The notes under the pieces: generated by a model
What the model was told of the DNA's origin: nothing
Databases searched by the model: none
The model's input: only the letters and a program-made list of their open reading frames with translations
Shown: positions 1 to 7,121 of the stretch, one piece after another
How the letters are laid out: each line of letters begins with the position of its first letter
How positions within the stretch are numbered: position 1 is the stretch's first letter
Program-made: the position numbers and the translations under genes
Source: Ornithinimicrobium cryptoxanthini
GTDB lineage: Bacteria; Actinomycetota; Actinomycetes; Actinomycetales; Dermatophilaceae
Assembly: GCF_023923205.1 (NCBI RefSeq)
Contig: NZ_CP099490.1
Coordinates: 1,302,001 to 1,366,000, forward strand
Reading direction: 5' to 3'
DNA: 64,000 nt

Positions 1-93
1 CGGGAGGACGAGACGCTGTTCTCACACCGTCGGGAGGCCGGCGGCCGGTTCGCCGGCGTCGTCCGCCTGCTCCCGCCCGAGGACGCTGCCTGA
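1..93 (+). CDS. pgeF: C-terminal end of PgeF/YfiH laccase-domain protein (partial)
   Basis: Only the last 30 codons are in the window, running from the first base to TGA at 91-93. The tail (…FSHRREAGGRFAGVV…) matches the end of the YfiH/PgeF family (formerly polyphenol oxidase, now peptidoglycan editing factor), which usually ends with an FYSYRRDG-TGR-like motif. In actinobacteria this gene normally lies directly before yggS and sepF, and here yggS follows 5.2 kb later. The last 20 bases of the gene take part in a direct repeat with 4242-4295. The family call rests on a short tail and on synteny. Confidence 0.7.
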   Translation, partial: REDETLFSHRREAGGRFAGVVRLLPPEDAA

Positions 94-128
94 CGCCGCT
101 TCAGAGAGCGCGACCGCGGCCTCCGGCG
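74..128. repeat. Direct repeat copy 1, overlapping the pgeF 3' end
   Basis: 55 bp that match 4242-4295 with about three differences, one of them an indel. It starts in the final codons of pgeF (PEDAA-stop) and extends about 35 bp past the stop. Repeats made of a gene's 3' end plus downstream bases are typical of attachment sites of integrating elements, but no integrase is visible between the copies. Confidence 0.85.
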
Positions 129-260
129 CGGCGCCCGGGTCCGGACGTGCCTGGGGAATGGGATGTGGTCTTGGTTGGATGTGCCATGTCACGCTCCACG
201 TTCTTGTTTGACGGGATGCGGCCGGCCATCCCGAGGGAGCGACGGCTGCCGGTGGTGGCG

Positions 261-283
261 CGCACATCGGGCAAATGCCCTAT
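261..283. promoter_or_regulatory. Shared palindrome-centred motif, copy 1
   Basis: A 23-bp stretch around the palindrome GGGCAAATGCCC. It is identical to 41911-41933, where it lies upstream of a secreted-protein gene. Here it is 40 bp upstream of the ATG of the interrupted winged-helix gene. Exact conservation at two sites 41.6 kb apart in otherwise unrelated sequence suggests an operator. The binding protein is unknown. Confidence 0.45.
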
Positions 284-841
284 CCTCTGCGTCGACTCGG
301 GACGAGCAGGCACCATGGGGCCATGCGCACCTCCGTGACGGCCGCCGAGGCCGCGGCCTATCGACTGGCTGCCAACCACCTGACCGGGCGGCTGCCGGCT
401 GGTGCCTACGTCGAGGCGGCTCACGTTGGCCTGCAGGACACTGCGCCGCGTGATGCGTTGGTGGGCCTGCACGCGCGGGTCGAGTCGTGCGAGCCGTCGG
501 CCTGGGAGTCACCCGGCCTGATCCAGACCTACGGGCCACGGCAGGCTGTCTATGTGCTGCCGGAGGACAGCTTCAGCGTCTTCACTCTGGGTCGGTTGCC
601 GCGGGAGCCAGCGGCGCAGCAGGCCCTCCAGGACGCCGCCGACGAGGTATGCCGGGAGCTCGCCGGGCAGGAACGTCAGGGGGTGCTGCATCCGCAGCTC
701 AGGATGGCTTGCGCCACCGGGCGACTCGCGGTGCGGTGGACCGCCAGCGCCCTGATCGTCCGCGAGGTCGCGGTCCCGGCCGTCGATGTCGACGACGCGC
801 GGGTCGAGCTCTGCCGCCGGCACGTGCACGCCTTGGGGGGC

Positions 842-2384
842 GAATTCAAGGGGTCTGCGCAACGGTGAGTAGTTCGGCGAGTCTAGCGGCGGGAGTCGCG
901 AAGCCGAGTGTTTTGCGGGGTCGGGTGTTCAGGAGGTCCTGGGCGTCACGGACTTCTTCGTCGGTGACCTTGGCGAAGTCGGTGCCTTTGGGGAAGAAGT
1001 CACGGATCAGGCCGTTGGTGTTCTCGTTGGTGCCGCGTTGCCAGGGTGAGTGCGGGTCACAGAAGTAGACCTGGCAGTCACTGGCCAGTGTGAAATCAGC
1101 GTGCTCAGCCAGCTCAGATCCTTGGTCCCAGGTGATGGTTCGGCGCAGGTCGCCCGGGAGGTCGGCGACCATCTGGATCAGGGCCTGGGTCACGGTCGGG
1201 GCGTCGTGGCGGTCCGGGAGTCGGAGTCGGTAGATCAGCACGTTGCGGGTGGCCCGCTCGGCCAGGGTGATCAACGCGGTGGCGCCCTTGGCACCGATGA
1301 CGAGGTCTCCTTCCCAGTGGCCGGGCACGGCCCGGTCGGCCACCTCGGCAGGTCGGGCGCTGATGTGGTTGTCCTCATCGATCCAGGACCGGCTGCTGGC
1401 CTTGGGCGGCAGCTTGGAGCGGGGCTTGCGGCTCGTGCGGCCGGTGCGGGTGGCCTTGGCCACCTTCACCTCGTGACGCAGGGAGCCTTTGCCCTGGACG
1501 TACAGCGCTTGGTAGATCGTCTCGTGGGACACCCACATATCTTCCTCGTCCGGGTAGCTGAGACGCAGGTCAGCAGCGACCTGCTCGGGCGACCACCTCT
1601 TGTTCAGCCGCTCGATCACCGCGGCTCGCAACCGCGGGCAGGACAACCGGCGGGCCTGCGGACGGGCCGCCGCGGCAGTGGCAAGGTCCTGCGCGGCCCG
1701 AGCGCGGTAGCCGGCTCGGTCAGCGAACCGGGCCAGCTCCCGACCGATCGTGGAGCGGTGCACGCCCAGCACCCTGGCGATATGGGCGTTGGTCGCGGTG
1801 GTGCCAGCCAGGTGCTGGAGCACCCCGCGCCCGGCCTGGGTCAACCGGCCCCGCTCATCGCGGTAGTCCTCATCCATAGGTACAGCAGGTACCAGGCTCG
1901 CGCGAGCCGCCGCCCGCGACGCGCCGTCCAACCCCCCGATCCCACCGGGTTGCCCGGACCACCCCTGCGCGACGATCCACCGGTACAGGGTCGACTCGTT
2001 GATGCCGAGCGTGCGGGCGACCGCTGTCAGGCTCTTTCCCTCGGCAAGCATTCCGAACGCTTCGGCGCGACGCTGTGCACTGCTCGGCTGGCCCACCTGA
2101 CCGGCCACCCGCACCGGAGCGATCAACTCCTCCCCGGCCGGGGTCAGCAAGCCCCGGGCATCGACATAACCGCCCTCAAGGAAGCCAGCCGGCAACAGCT
2201 CCGGTCGCAAGACGAGCTGGTCGGCGGCCACACCCGTGGCCCGCACCCAACGAAGCACCGACGACCGGTCCCGGGCCAAGACCCTGCCCACCTCCTCCAG
2301 AGCCATCCCAGCAGCCACCAAACCCAGACCATACGAACGCAGCACCATGCCTCCCGGCAGATTGGTGTTGCGCTGACCCCTGAA
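842..2384. mobile_element. IS30-family insertion sequence, about 1.54 kb
   Basis: The element carries one transposase gene on the minus strand. The ends are imperfect inverted repeats: left about 845-863 and right 2367-2381/2384, sharing the pattern AGGGGTC(T/A)GCGCAAC. Possible 3-bp target duplications (GAA) lie at 842-844 and 2382-2384, matching the 2-3 bp made by IS30 elements. Which flanking bases belong to the element is ambiguous by a few nucleotides. It sits inside a winged-helix gene whose frame is restored by its removal. Confidence 0.85.
846..2348 (-). CDS. IS30-family transposase
   Basis: A 500-aa DDE transposase. The N-terminal half has two helix-turn-helix-like segments (EVGRVLARDRSSVLRW and NAHIARVLGVHRSTIGREL). 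The catalytic core shows the IS30 motifs HWEGDLVIG (first D), TWDQGSELA (second D) and WQRGTNENTNGLIR (E). The frame is open upstream of the element, but the first ATG inside the right end (2348) gives an N-terminus beginning MVLRSYGLGL and is chosen as start. The TGA stop lies in the left terminal repeat. All catalytic residues are present, so it may be active. Confidence 0.9.
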   Translation of the reverse strand: MVLRSYGLGLVAAGMALEEVGRVLARDRSSVLRWVRATGVAADQLVLRPELLPAGFLEGGYVDARGLLTPAGEELIAPVRVAGQVGQPSSAQRRAEAFGMLAEGKSLTAVARTLGINESTLYRWIVAQGWSGQPGGIGGLDGASRAAARASLVPAVPMDEDYRDERGRLTQAGRGVLQHLAGTTATNAHIARVLGVHRSTIGRELARFADRAGYRARAAQDLATAAAARPQARRLSCPRLRAAVIERLNKRWSPEQVAADLRLSYPDEEDMWVSHETIYQALYVQGKGSLRHEVKVAKATRTGRTSRKPRSKLPPKASSRSWIDEDNHISARPAEVADRAVPGHWEGDLVIGAKGATALITLAERATRNVLIYRLRLPDRHDAPTVTQALIQMVADLPGDLRRTITWDQGSELAEHADFTLASDCQVYFCDPHSPWQRGTNENTNGLIRDFFPKGTDFAKVTDEEVRDAQDLLNTRPRKTLGFATPAARLAELLTVAQTP

Positions 2385-2909
2385 CCCAAGGGGCCGACCA
2401 CGCCGCAGACCTTCCGGTGGTGGGCCGGGATCAGCACCCAGGACGCTCGCGAGACCTGGCAGTTGCTGGCCGACGAGCTGGTGCCGGTCGACCTGGACGG
2501 CCAGGCCGCCTGGATGCTGGCCGAGGATGAGGCCTCGTTCAGCGCGGTCGAGCAGCCTCGCGGGGTTCGCCTCCTCGTCGCGTCGGACCTGCGTCTGCTC
2601 GGCCAGGACCGCACCGGGCGGTTCGTCGGGCCGGGGCTGCGCCCGCTGTCGCCACTGCACGACACCTTCCACCCCAACGGCGTCCTGGTGGACGGCCGGA
2701 TCGTCGGCGTGTGGGGCCGCAAGGGCGGCAAGGTCGACGTGCGCATCGATGCTGGCCTGCCCCGTCGGACGGTGGAGGCCATCGAGGCCGAGGCACTGTC
2801 CCTGCCGATCCCGGGCGTCACGATGAGCGTGACGGTCACCGAGTGGCAGGCCTAACTGGCAGGGACGGACCAAGGCTGGCGCACGGCATACGCCCACCTG
2901 TGCCGTGGG

Positions 2910-4184
2910 TCACTCGTTGAGGAGCCGCCTGGCGTGCTGCTCGGCGTTGTAGGCACCGATGAGCCGGTCCATCGCCTCCTTGTCGCCCAGATCGATGCCT
3001 TCAGCCATCGCGCGGCTCAGGAGCTCGGCGGCCGGCCCCTTGGGGGAGGTGCCCACGTCATCGCGATAGTCGTCCGCGAGATCGTCGACGACCGCGACCA
3101 CAGGCTCGATGTCTGCCTCCGCAACTCCCTTGCGCTGCAACGCAAACACCACCCACTCCCGCAGCACGTCCGGCAGGGCGGCGCTGTCGTCGGGGTCGAG
3201 GATGACCTTGCGCTGCACCCAGTCCAGCAGGAAGCGTTCCACCTCTCCGGGGCTCCACCCCAGCACGCCGCCGGCCAGGTAGCCCTCGCCGAAGTCCACG
3301 AAGGTGTCGGCGAGGAGCTCCACCACCTGGGCGTCATGGGGCAGCCGAACTCCGTGCTCCTCCTGGAACGCGGTGAGCAGTTCCTGCCGCTTCTCGTCGG
3401 GCACCTCGTCCCAGTCGGACTCGCGCCGGTGACCCTGCGTGAGCCAGTGGGCATAGGCGCGGTTGACGATGTAGTCGGGGTCGTCCTGCGGCGGCCAGTA
3501 CATGTCGGTCTGGAACAGGCCGTCACCGACCGCTGCGAGGGCCTCGTCCCCCGGGATGTCGCCGCGGTGCGTCATCGCGCCGACCGTCTCGTCCGGGTTG
3601 GCGTCCCGTTCGACAACAATGGACTGGATCATGACCCCGCCGACGGTGCTGATGGGCACGAGCACGATGTGCGGCTCCGGGAGGCTATAGCGGAGGAGAT
3701 AGACCGTCTCCGAGCCCCACGGGTCGCTCCAGAACTGGGCCCGCTCGGGTGCTGGGGGTGCGTCGAGCTCGCGGGCCCAGGCTGGCCTTGGCTGGTCGCT
3801 GCGTGCCAGGGCGGTCGAGAGTGGGTCGCGCCACGCGTCGCGGGCGATCGTCTGGAGTGCCTCAAGAGCGAGGTATGCCGCCCGCCCCTGTCGTCCTCCC
3901 AGCTCACCCACGAGTTCGGTCACCAGGGCGCCCTCGGGGTCTCGAGCACCCATGTTGCGGGCACCCCAGACCGCGCCCACCCACGCGCTCGCCACGAGCC
4001 GGACCGCGAGCAGGCTCTGGTCATCGCTCAGGCTTATCCGCGACTCCTGCAGGATGCGCCGCGACGCAGACAACTCCGTCACGGGGCGCCGTGCGCCGTG
4101 GGTGTCGTGTGTGCTCCTGGTGCTCTGGCGGCGGGCTGGCGTGCGACCGCGCCCCTTGGGGCGACCCTTGCTCTTCGGGCTCAT
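2910..4184 (-). CDS. Conserved hypothetical protein, 424 aa
   Basis: I do not recognise a functional family. The first 40 residues are basic and low in complexity (K/R/G/T-rich); the rest is acidic and looks soluble, with no signal peptide or membrane segment. The C-terminal half contains helical segments such as FGEGYLAGGVLGWSPGEVERF and an ending rich in acidic and alanine residues. It stands alone between the IS30-split gene and the second direct-repeat copy, so it belongs to the inserted segment. Start ATG at 4184. Codon usage is typical of the chromosome. Confidence 0.7.
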   Translation of the reverse strand: MSPKSKGRPKGRGRTPARRQSTRSTHDTHGARRPVTELSASRRILQESRISLSDDQSLLAVRLVASAWVGAVWGARNMGARDPEGALVTELVGELGGRQGRAAYLALEALQTIARDAWRDPLSTALARSDQPRPAWARELDAPPAPERAQFWSDPWGSETVYLLRYSLPEPHIVLVPISTVGGVMIQSIVVERDANPDETVGAMTHRGDIPGDEALAAVGDGLFQTDMYWPPQDDPDYIVNRAYAHWLTQGHRRESDWDEVPDEKRQELLTAFQEEHGVRLPHDAQVVELLADTFVDFGEGYLAGGVLGWSPGEVERFLLDWVQRKVILDPDDSAALPDVLREWVVFALQRKGVAEADIEPVVAVVDDLADDYRDDVGTSPKGPAAELLSRAMAEGIDLGDKEAMDRLIGAYNAEQHARRLLNE

Positions 4185-4241
4185 GGCCCCAGTCGATCAC
4201 AGACTCGGCAGGCAACACACGGGGGAGCAGGAGGTGCTGCA

Positions 4242-4295
4242 CGCCCGAGGACGCTGCCTGACGCGATTCAGGGAGCGCGACCGCGGCCTCCGGCG
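4242..4295. repeat. Direct repeat copy 2 (duplicate of pgeF 3' end region)
   Basis: 54 bp matching 74-128, including the bases for PEDAA-stop of pgeF. It lies just upstream of the start of the 424-aa gene and marks the right border of a 4.1-kb segment absent from the usual pgeF-yggS order. Confidence 0.85.
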
Positions 4296-4325
4296 TAACG
4301 TGAGAGCACGGACGGAGGTGTCGTC

Positions 4326-4445
4326 ATGACTCGTCAGGACTGGATCGACCTCGCGTGGTGGACGTGCGCTGCTGGAGCGTTCATCTTTGCGTTGCTGCTG
4401 GCGCACGTCGTCGCGATCGTCGCCGTCGGGTTGCTTCCGCTGTGA
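4326..4445 (+). CDS. Small single-pass membrane protein, 39 aa
   Basis: ATG at 4326 follows a good ribosome binding site (GGAGG about 8 bases upstream). The product starts MTRQDWIDLAWWT and continues with about 22 hydrophobic residues (GAFIFALLLAHVVAIVAVGL), so it should span the membrane once. No family is recognised. It lies between the second direct repeat and the toxin-antitoxin pair. The RBS and composition support it, but so short a frame could arise by chance. Confidence 0.45.
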   Translation: MTRQDWIDLAWWTCAAGAFIFALLLAHVVAIVAVGLLPL

Positions 4446-4542
4446 TCTGCCTGCTCAGCCGCGGCAGGGACCGCTCCTGCCAGCGGCCCGCCTCCTGTGC
4501 GGGGAGCCGCACCTAGAGATCCAGGACCAAGGCCAGGCCGAG

Positions 4543-4559
4543 TGTCTGATTATCAGACA
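4543..4559. promoter_or_regulatory. Palindromic operator of the toxin-antitoxin operon
   Basis: TGTCTGATTATCAGACA is a perfect inverted repeat with one central base, ending 10 bp before the antitoxin ATG. Antitoxins of the Phd/VapB type bind such palindromes to repress their own operon, so this is the probable autoregulatory site. Confidence 0.75.
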
Positions 4560-4569
4560 TGATGGGGTC

Positions 4570-4827
4570 ATGCGGACAATCAGTGCGACGGAGGCCTCTC
4601 GCCGGTTCCCGGACATGCTTGATGCCGTCGCGGCCGGCGAGACAGTCACAGTGACCCGCGGCGGCCAGCCGATCGCCGAGATCAGTCCGGCGCGCCACCG
4701 CACTGGCCGTGATCTCCGGCTGGCACTAGCGGCGACGAGTCAACCTGATGAATCCTTCGAGACCGACATTGCTGAGGCCGTCGCCGGATTGGATCACGCC
4801 GGGGGTGACCCGTGGGCCGCCGGGTGA
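4570..4827 (+). CDS. vapB: Phd/YefM-type antitoxin (VapB)
   Basis: 85 aa. The N-terminus (MRTISATEASRRFPDMLDAVAAGETVTVTRGGQPIAEI) is the Phd/YefM DNA-binding fold with its ASRRF and TVTRGGxP signatures. The acidic C-terminal tail would wrap the toxin. A palindromic operator lies directly upstream. The 3' end overlaps the PIN toxin start by 16 nt, the usual translational coupling. Together they form a type II module in which the antitoxin neutralises the RNase and represses the operon. Confidence 0.88.
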   Translation: MRTISATEASRRFPDMLDAVAAGETVTVTRGGQPIAEISPARHRTGRDLRLALAATSQPDESFETDIAEAVAGLDHAGGDPWAAG

Positions 4828-5210
4828 TCCTGGACACGAACGTCTTGATCGACTACGAGCGGGGGCTCGTCGATCGTGTATCGCTCGATGACGACGAGCT
4901 GGCGATCGGTGCCAGCACGGTCGCTGAATACCGCACGGGCATCGAGCTCGCCGACTCGGCAGAGCGGTCAGCCGCCCGCTCGCGTGCCCTCGCGCTCATC
5001 GTGGAGTTCGTCGAGGTGCTGGACTACACCGATGCAACCGCCGTGCACCACGCGCGGTTGATTGCTCACGTGCGCCGGTCGGGTCGGCCTCGCGGCGCGC
5101 ATGACCTCATCATTGCCGCGCACGCAGCGCAGACTGGCCGGGTGCTGCTCAGTCGTGACGCCGAAGCCCGCTTCGGGGATCTGCCAGGAGTCTTGGCCTC
5201 CCAGCTGTGA
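4812..5210 (+). CDS. vapC: PIN-domain RNase toxin (VapC)
   Basis: 132 aa, GTG start at 4812. PIN-domain acidic residues are visible: Asp8 in ILDTNVLIDYE, Glu in VAEYRTGIE, Asp in GAHDLIIAAHA and Asp in LLSRDAEARF, so the Mg-dependent RNase site is complete. VapC toxins cleave tRNA or rRNA and are held inactive by VapB. Its place between the pgeF-end duplication and yggS makes it part of the accessory insert. Confidence 0.9.
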   Translation: MGRRVILDTNVLIDYERGLVDRVSLDDDELAIGASTVAEYRTGIELADSAERSAARSRALALIVEFVEVLDYTDATAVHHARLIAHVRRSGRPRGAHDLIIAAHAAQTGRVLLSRDAEARFGDLPGVLASQL

Positions 5211-5272
5211 CCGACTGTTCTCAAGCGTGGCTCGTGATCCCGCCGGCTGCGCTCGCCGGGTAGCCTCGGCGC

Positions 5273-6028
5273 ATGACCCGTCGCCAGCAGATCGAGACGA
5301 ACCTGACGGCTGTGCGCGAGCGGATCGAGACCGCCTGCACGGCCGCGGGGCGCTCGTCAGATGAGGTCACGCTGATCGTGGTCACCAAGTTCCACCCGGC
5401 CTCCGACATCGCCCACCTGGTCGACCTCGGGGTCACCGACATCGGCGAGAACCGCGACCAAGAGGCTGGCGTCAAGATCGCCGAACTGGACCCCGCCACC
5501 CGAGCCGCGCTCACCGTCCACTTCGTCGGCCAGCTGCAGACCAACAAGGCCAAGAACGTCGTGGCGTATGCCGACTGCGTCCAGTCCGTGGACCGTCCCA
5601 AGTTGGTCGGGGCACTGGACCGGGCGATGGCAGACCGGCAAAACCCGTATCAAAAGGCGGGCGGGACCAGCGAAACCCGCACCAAAATTGGGGTCCTTCT
5701 GCAGGTCGACCTGGGTGAGGGGGAGGACGCCGGGCGCGGCGGCATACTGCCGGATCAGGTGCCTGACCTGGCCGACGCGGTGGGGGAGCGCGAGCACCTG
5801 ACCCTGCGCGGGGTGATGGCCGTGGCCCCGTTCGGGCTCGACGAGGCGGGGACGGCGGCGGCGTTCGGGCGGCTCGCGGACCTGGCTGAGGCGGTGCGGG
5901 AGCGGCACCCGGAGGCCACGATCAGGTCGGCCGGGATGAGTGGGGACCTGGAGATCGCGATTGCATCTGGCGCGACACACCTGCGTGTCGGGACCGCAAT
6001 CCTCGGTTCACGGCCCGACCCCCGGTAG
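5273..6028 (+). CDS. yggS: YggS-family pyridoxal phosphate homeostasis protein
   Basis: 251 aa. A single-domain TIM-barrel PLP carrier (PLPHP) that buffers free PLP and has no known catalytic activity. The PLP lysine is in VVTKFHP; GENRDQEAGVK, HFVGQLQTNKAK and the C-terminal SAGMSGDLEIAIASGATHLRVGTAILG (phosphate-binding end) are typical. In actinobacteria yggS precedes sepF, and here sepF follows 45 bp downstream, probably in the same transcript. No clear Shine-Dalgarno precedes the ATG. Confidence 0.93.
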   Translation: MTRRQQIETNLTAVRERIETACTAAGRSSDEVTLIVVTKFHPASDIAHLVDLGVTDIGENRDQEAGVKIAELDPATRAALTVHFVGQLQTNKAKNVVAYADCVQSVDRPKLVGALDRAMADRQNPYQKAGGTSETRTKIGVLLQVDLGEGEDAGRGGILPDQVPDLADAVGEREHLTLRGVMAVAPFGLDEAGTAAAFGRLADLAEAVRERHPEATIRSAGMSGDLEIAIASGATHLRVGTAILGSRPDPR

Positions 6029-6073
6029 CGTCGTTCTCGACCAACTAATGGACGCACCAAGGAGCTCGCACAC

Positions 6074-6589
6074 ATGGCTGGGGCGCTGCGCAAGACCATG
6101 GAGTACCTCGGGCTCGCCGAGACTGACGAGCGGTACGACGACTACGACTATGACGAGCCTGAGCGCGCGCCGGAGCGGGACCTTCGGGCCGCGCCAGAGC
6201 CGGAGCGCGCCCACTCGGCTGACGTGACCCCGCTGCCGAGGCGCGCCGGTGCCCCGGAGCAGAGCCAGCGCACCCCCGTGGCGCGCGTTGTCCGCGAGGC
6301 AGAGGTGGAGCCGATGAACCGGATCACCACGATCCATCCCCGCACCTACAACGAGGCCAAGAACATCGGTGAGGCGTTCCGTGGCGGCATCCCCGTCATC
6401 ATGAACCTCTCCGACATGGACGACTCGGACGCCAAGCGTCTGGTCGACTTCGCCGCCGGCCTGGCCTTCGGCCTGCACGGGTCCATCGAGCGCGTCACCA
6501 GCAAGGTGTTCCTGCTCTCGCCCTCGCACGTCGAGGTGGACGGCTCCGAGCCGGCCGCCCCCAAGCAGGCACTCTTCAACCAGAGCTGA
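6074..6589 (+). CDS. sepF: Cell division protein SepF
   Basis: 171 aa. SepF anchors FtsZ to the membrane and is the main Z-ring tether in actinobacteria. The N-terminal amphipathic helix ([16 protein letters not shown]) is the membrane anchor. Residues about 20-75 form a charged linker rich in D/E/R/P. The core from about residue 80 holds the SepF domain ([30 protein letters not shown] and [21 protein letters not shown]). AAGGAG at 6058-6063 is the ribosome binding site. Confidence 0.95.
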   Translation: MAGALRKTMEYLGLAETDERYDDYDYDEPERAPERDLRAAPEPERAHSADVTPLPRRAGAPEQSQRTPVARVVREAEVEPMNRITTIHPRTYNEAKNIGEAFRGGIPVIMNLSDMDDSDAKRLVDFAAGLAFGLHGSIERVTSKVFLLSPSHVEVDGSEPAAPKQALFNQS

Positions 6590-6606
6590 GCCCACGGCAT
6601 ACACCC

Positions 6607-6638
6607 CAGCGCCGTCGACCACCCGGTCGGCGGCGCTG
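6607..6638 (+). terminator. Hairpin between sepF and yggT
   Basis: CAGCGCCG-TCGACC pairs with GGTCGG-CGGCGCTG around a 4-base loop, giving a stem of about 14 bp with one wobble pair. There is no long T tract, so it may be a weak or processing site rather than a full terminator. Confidence 0.4.
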
Positions 6639-6670
6639 AGTTGTCGCCGGGCCCACGTAGACTTCACGCC

Positions 6671-6697
6671 ATGACGAACAGGACCAGCACTCGATGA
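6671..6697 (+). other. Eight-codon upstream ORF overlapping the yggT start
   Basis: ATG at 6671 opens a frame of eight codons (MTNRTSTR) whose TGA overlaps the yggT ATG as ATGA (6694-6697). It could couple translation of yggT, or it could be chance. Confidence 0.3.
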
Positions 6698-6978
6698 TCG
6701 CCACCATCCTCTTTTGGTTGCTGAACCTCTATTTCTTTGTGCTGATCATCCGGCTGATCCTGGACTGGGTGCAGGTCTTCTCCCGCGACTGGCGCCCGTC
6801 CGGGGTGATGCTGATCGTCGCCGAGACCGTCTATAGCCTCACGGACCCGCCGATCCGCTTCCTGCGCCGCTTCATCCCGCCCCTGCGTCTGGGGGGTGTG
6901 GCGCTCGACCTGGCGTTCCTCGTGCTCATCCTGCTGGTGAGCATCGGCCGCCGGCTGGTGCTGGAGATTCCGTTCTGA
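6694..6978 (+). CDS. yggT: YggT-family membrane protein
   Basis: 94 aa with two hydrophobic hairpins: residues about 3-25 (ILFWLLNLYFFVLIIRLILDWV) and about 70-88 (ALDLAFLVLILLVSIGRRL), joined by the conserved loop TDPPIRFLRRFIPPLRLGG. YggT proteins are small integral membrane proteins encoded between sepF and divIVA; their role is not settled, with links to envelope and ion homeostasis. Position and motifs make the call firm. Confidence 0.92.
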   Translation: MIATILFWLLNLYFFVLIIRLILDWVQVFSRDWRPSGVMLIVAETVYSLTDPPIRFLRRFIPPLRLGGVALDLAFLVLILLVSIGRRLVLEIPF

Positions 6979-7121
6979 TCCGGAGGCTCGCGACAGTGTC
7001 CGGTGGGGCCGGTGTTGGGCTATGGTGTGGGCTGTTACAAAGCAGTTTGTTGCTAGTGCCAAGTGGGTCTCGCGCGCCGTGATGCCGGGTTCCACGAGGA
7101 TCTCCAGAGCGAGGTGAACCC

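Larger units (their letters stand above)
323..2855 (+). pseudogene. Winged-helix DNA-binding (HTH_42/YcaQ-like) protein gene split by an IS30 element
   Basis: The N-terminal part (323-844, from MRTSVTAAEAAAYRLA) and the C-terminal part (2382-2855, from EPKGPTTPQTFRWW to TEWQA-stop) read as one winged-helix protein of the HTH_42 family, which includes YcaQ-type DNA glycosylases. Removing 845-2384, or the element plus one copy of a 3-bp duplication, restores the frame through GGE-PKGPTT and gives about 330 codons, near the usual family length. The interruption is therefore recent enough that no other damage is visible. The family name is from recognition of motifs; the function of this member is unknown. 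Confidence 0.75.

Noticed and set aside
94..322. Small minus-strand frame (28 codons from an ATG near 186) linked to the shared palindrome
   Set aside because: No RBS or recognisable domain, and the frame overlaps the direct repeat.
1050..2370. Long plus-strand open frame antisense to the IS30 transposase
   Set aside because: It is the shadow of the transposase; only its last part (from 2382) is real, as the 3' half of the winged-helix gene.
2934..4298. 454-codon plus-strand frame antisense to the 424-aa gene
   Set aside because: GC-rich coding strands often leave open antisense frames. The minus-strand frame has the normal codon pattern and start.
1..5210. Prophage or integrative element with its own integrase
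   Set aside because: No integrase, phage structural or replication gene is visible between the repeats; only the IS30 transposase is present.
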